Shown here piece after piece: positions 5,661-5,814 of a stretch of 5,814 nt of DNA. The DNA comes from Dehalococcoidia bacterium (GTDB lineage: Bacteria; Chloroflexota; Dehalococcoidia; Dehalococcoidales; DAOWJC01), in the NCBI GenBank assembly GCA_030640595.1, contig DAOWJC010000070.1, positions 1-5,814 on the forward strand, read 5' to 3'. A program made the position numbers and the translations under genes. Each line of letters opens with the position of its first letter. The stretch's first letter is position 1. A model generated the notes under the pieces. That model searched no databases and was not told the DNA's origin. It saw only the letters and a program-made list of their open reading frames with translations.

Positions 5661-5814
5661 TGTCACCCCCTTGTGCAAGATAAGTTGCCGATTATACTTG
5701 GCGGGATGCCACCTGCCCGATTACGGCTGTGGCGAACCTCACGGGAGGGGGGAGGAAAATGTTGAGAAAATCCTCGCCTCAGTTTCCCCTGGCAGAGCCC
5801 GCCCATTAATAAGC

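Larger units (their letters stand above)
5605..5814 (-). promoter_or_regulatory. Non-coding upstream region of dctP with possible sigma-70-type -10 box
   Basis: I see no convincing gene in these 210 bases. On the minus strand there is an exact TATAAT at 5691-5696. The hexamer 17 bases upstream, CGGGCA, matches TTGACA at only three positions, so the promoter is weak or needs an activator. Transcription from it would begin near 5684 and give a leader of about 80 bases. Within that leader an A/T-rich imperfect hairpin (5623-5631 pairing with 5641-5651, two-base bulge) lies just before the dctP ribosome site. No recognisable riboswitch, T-box or operator palindrome was found. The upstream gene is outside the window. 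Confidence 0.35.

Noticed and set aside
5759..5809. A 16-codon + strand frame (MLRKSSPQFPLAEPAH) preceded by GGGAGGGGGGAGG
   Set aside because: The purine-rich run resembles a ribosome site, but the peptide is unlike any known family, ends within the window, and leads away from the operon with no gene after it. Chance is the simplest reading.

Overview
All recognisable genes in this window lie on the minus strand and read from right to left as one apparent operon. In transcription order they are: a lipoprotein TRAP substrate-binding protein (dctP), the small and large TRAP membrane subunits (dctQ, dctM), the beta and alpha subunits of an ADP-forming acid-CoA ligase of the succinyl-CoA synthetase family (sucC-like, sucD-like), a small two-cluster ferredoxin, and the first 18 codons of an HMG-CoA-lyase-type enzyme that runs off the left edge. 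The + strand carries only antisense shadows of these genes.

Organism. The evidence is indirect. The solute receptor has a lipobox followed by a long Pro/Ala/Gly tether, a style I associate with anaerobic Chloroflexota (Dehalococcoidia-like) genomes. The 8Fe-type ferredoxin and the TRAP plus acyl-CoA gene set fit an anaerobic heterotroph living on organic acids. There is no rRNA or other phylogenetic marker, so this placement is an inference of moderate to low confidence.

Layout. Bases 5605-5814 are a non-coding leader with a TATAAT box and a two-codon open frame with a good ribosome site. dctP (4429-5604) is followed by a 153-base gap holding a strong GC-rich stem-loop. dctQ (3763-4275) and dctM (2452-3750) are 12 bases apart. 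A 57-base gap follows, containing an 11-codon micro-ORF. sucC-like (1201-2394) and sucD-like (296-1198) are 2 bases apart. The ferredoxin (82-303) overlaps the sucD-like gene by 8 bases. The lyase starts at 55, after a 26-base gap.

How the genes may work together. The receptor would capture an organic acid outside the cell and DctQM would import it with an ion gradient. The CoA ligase would convert the acid to its CoA thioester using a nucleoside triphosphate, and the HMG-CoA-lyase-type enzyme would split a 3-hydroxyacyl-CoA by retro-aldol cleavage. The ferredoxin suggests that a redox step is also encoded nearby. A branched hydroxy-dicarboxylate such as 3-hydroxy-3-methylglutarate or citramalate would fit this order of chemistry. 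The substrate cannot be read from the sequence, and the ligase differs from ordinary SucCD at several positions. I therefore treat the set as a candidate catabolic cassette, not as TCA-cycle succinyl-CoA synthetase.
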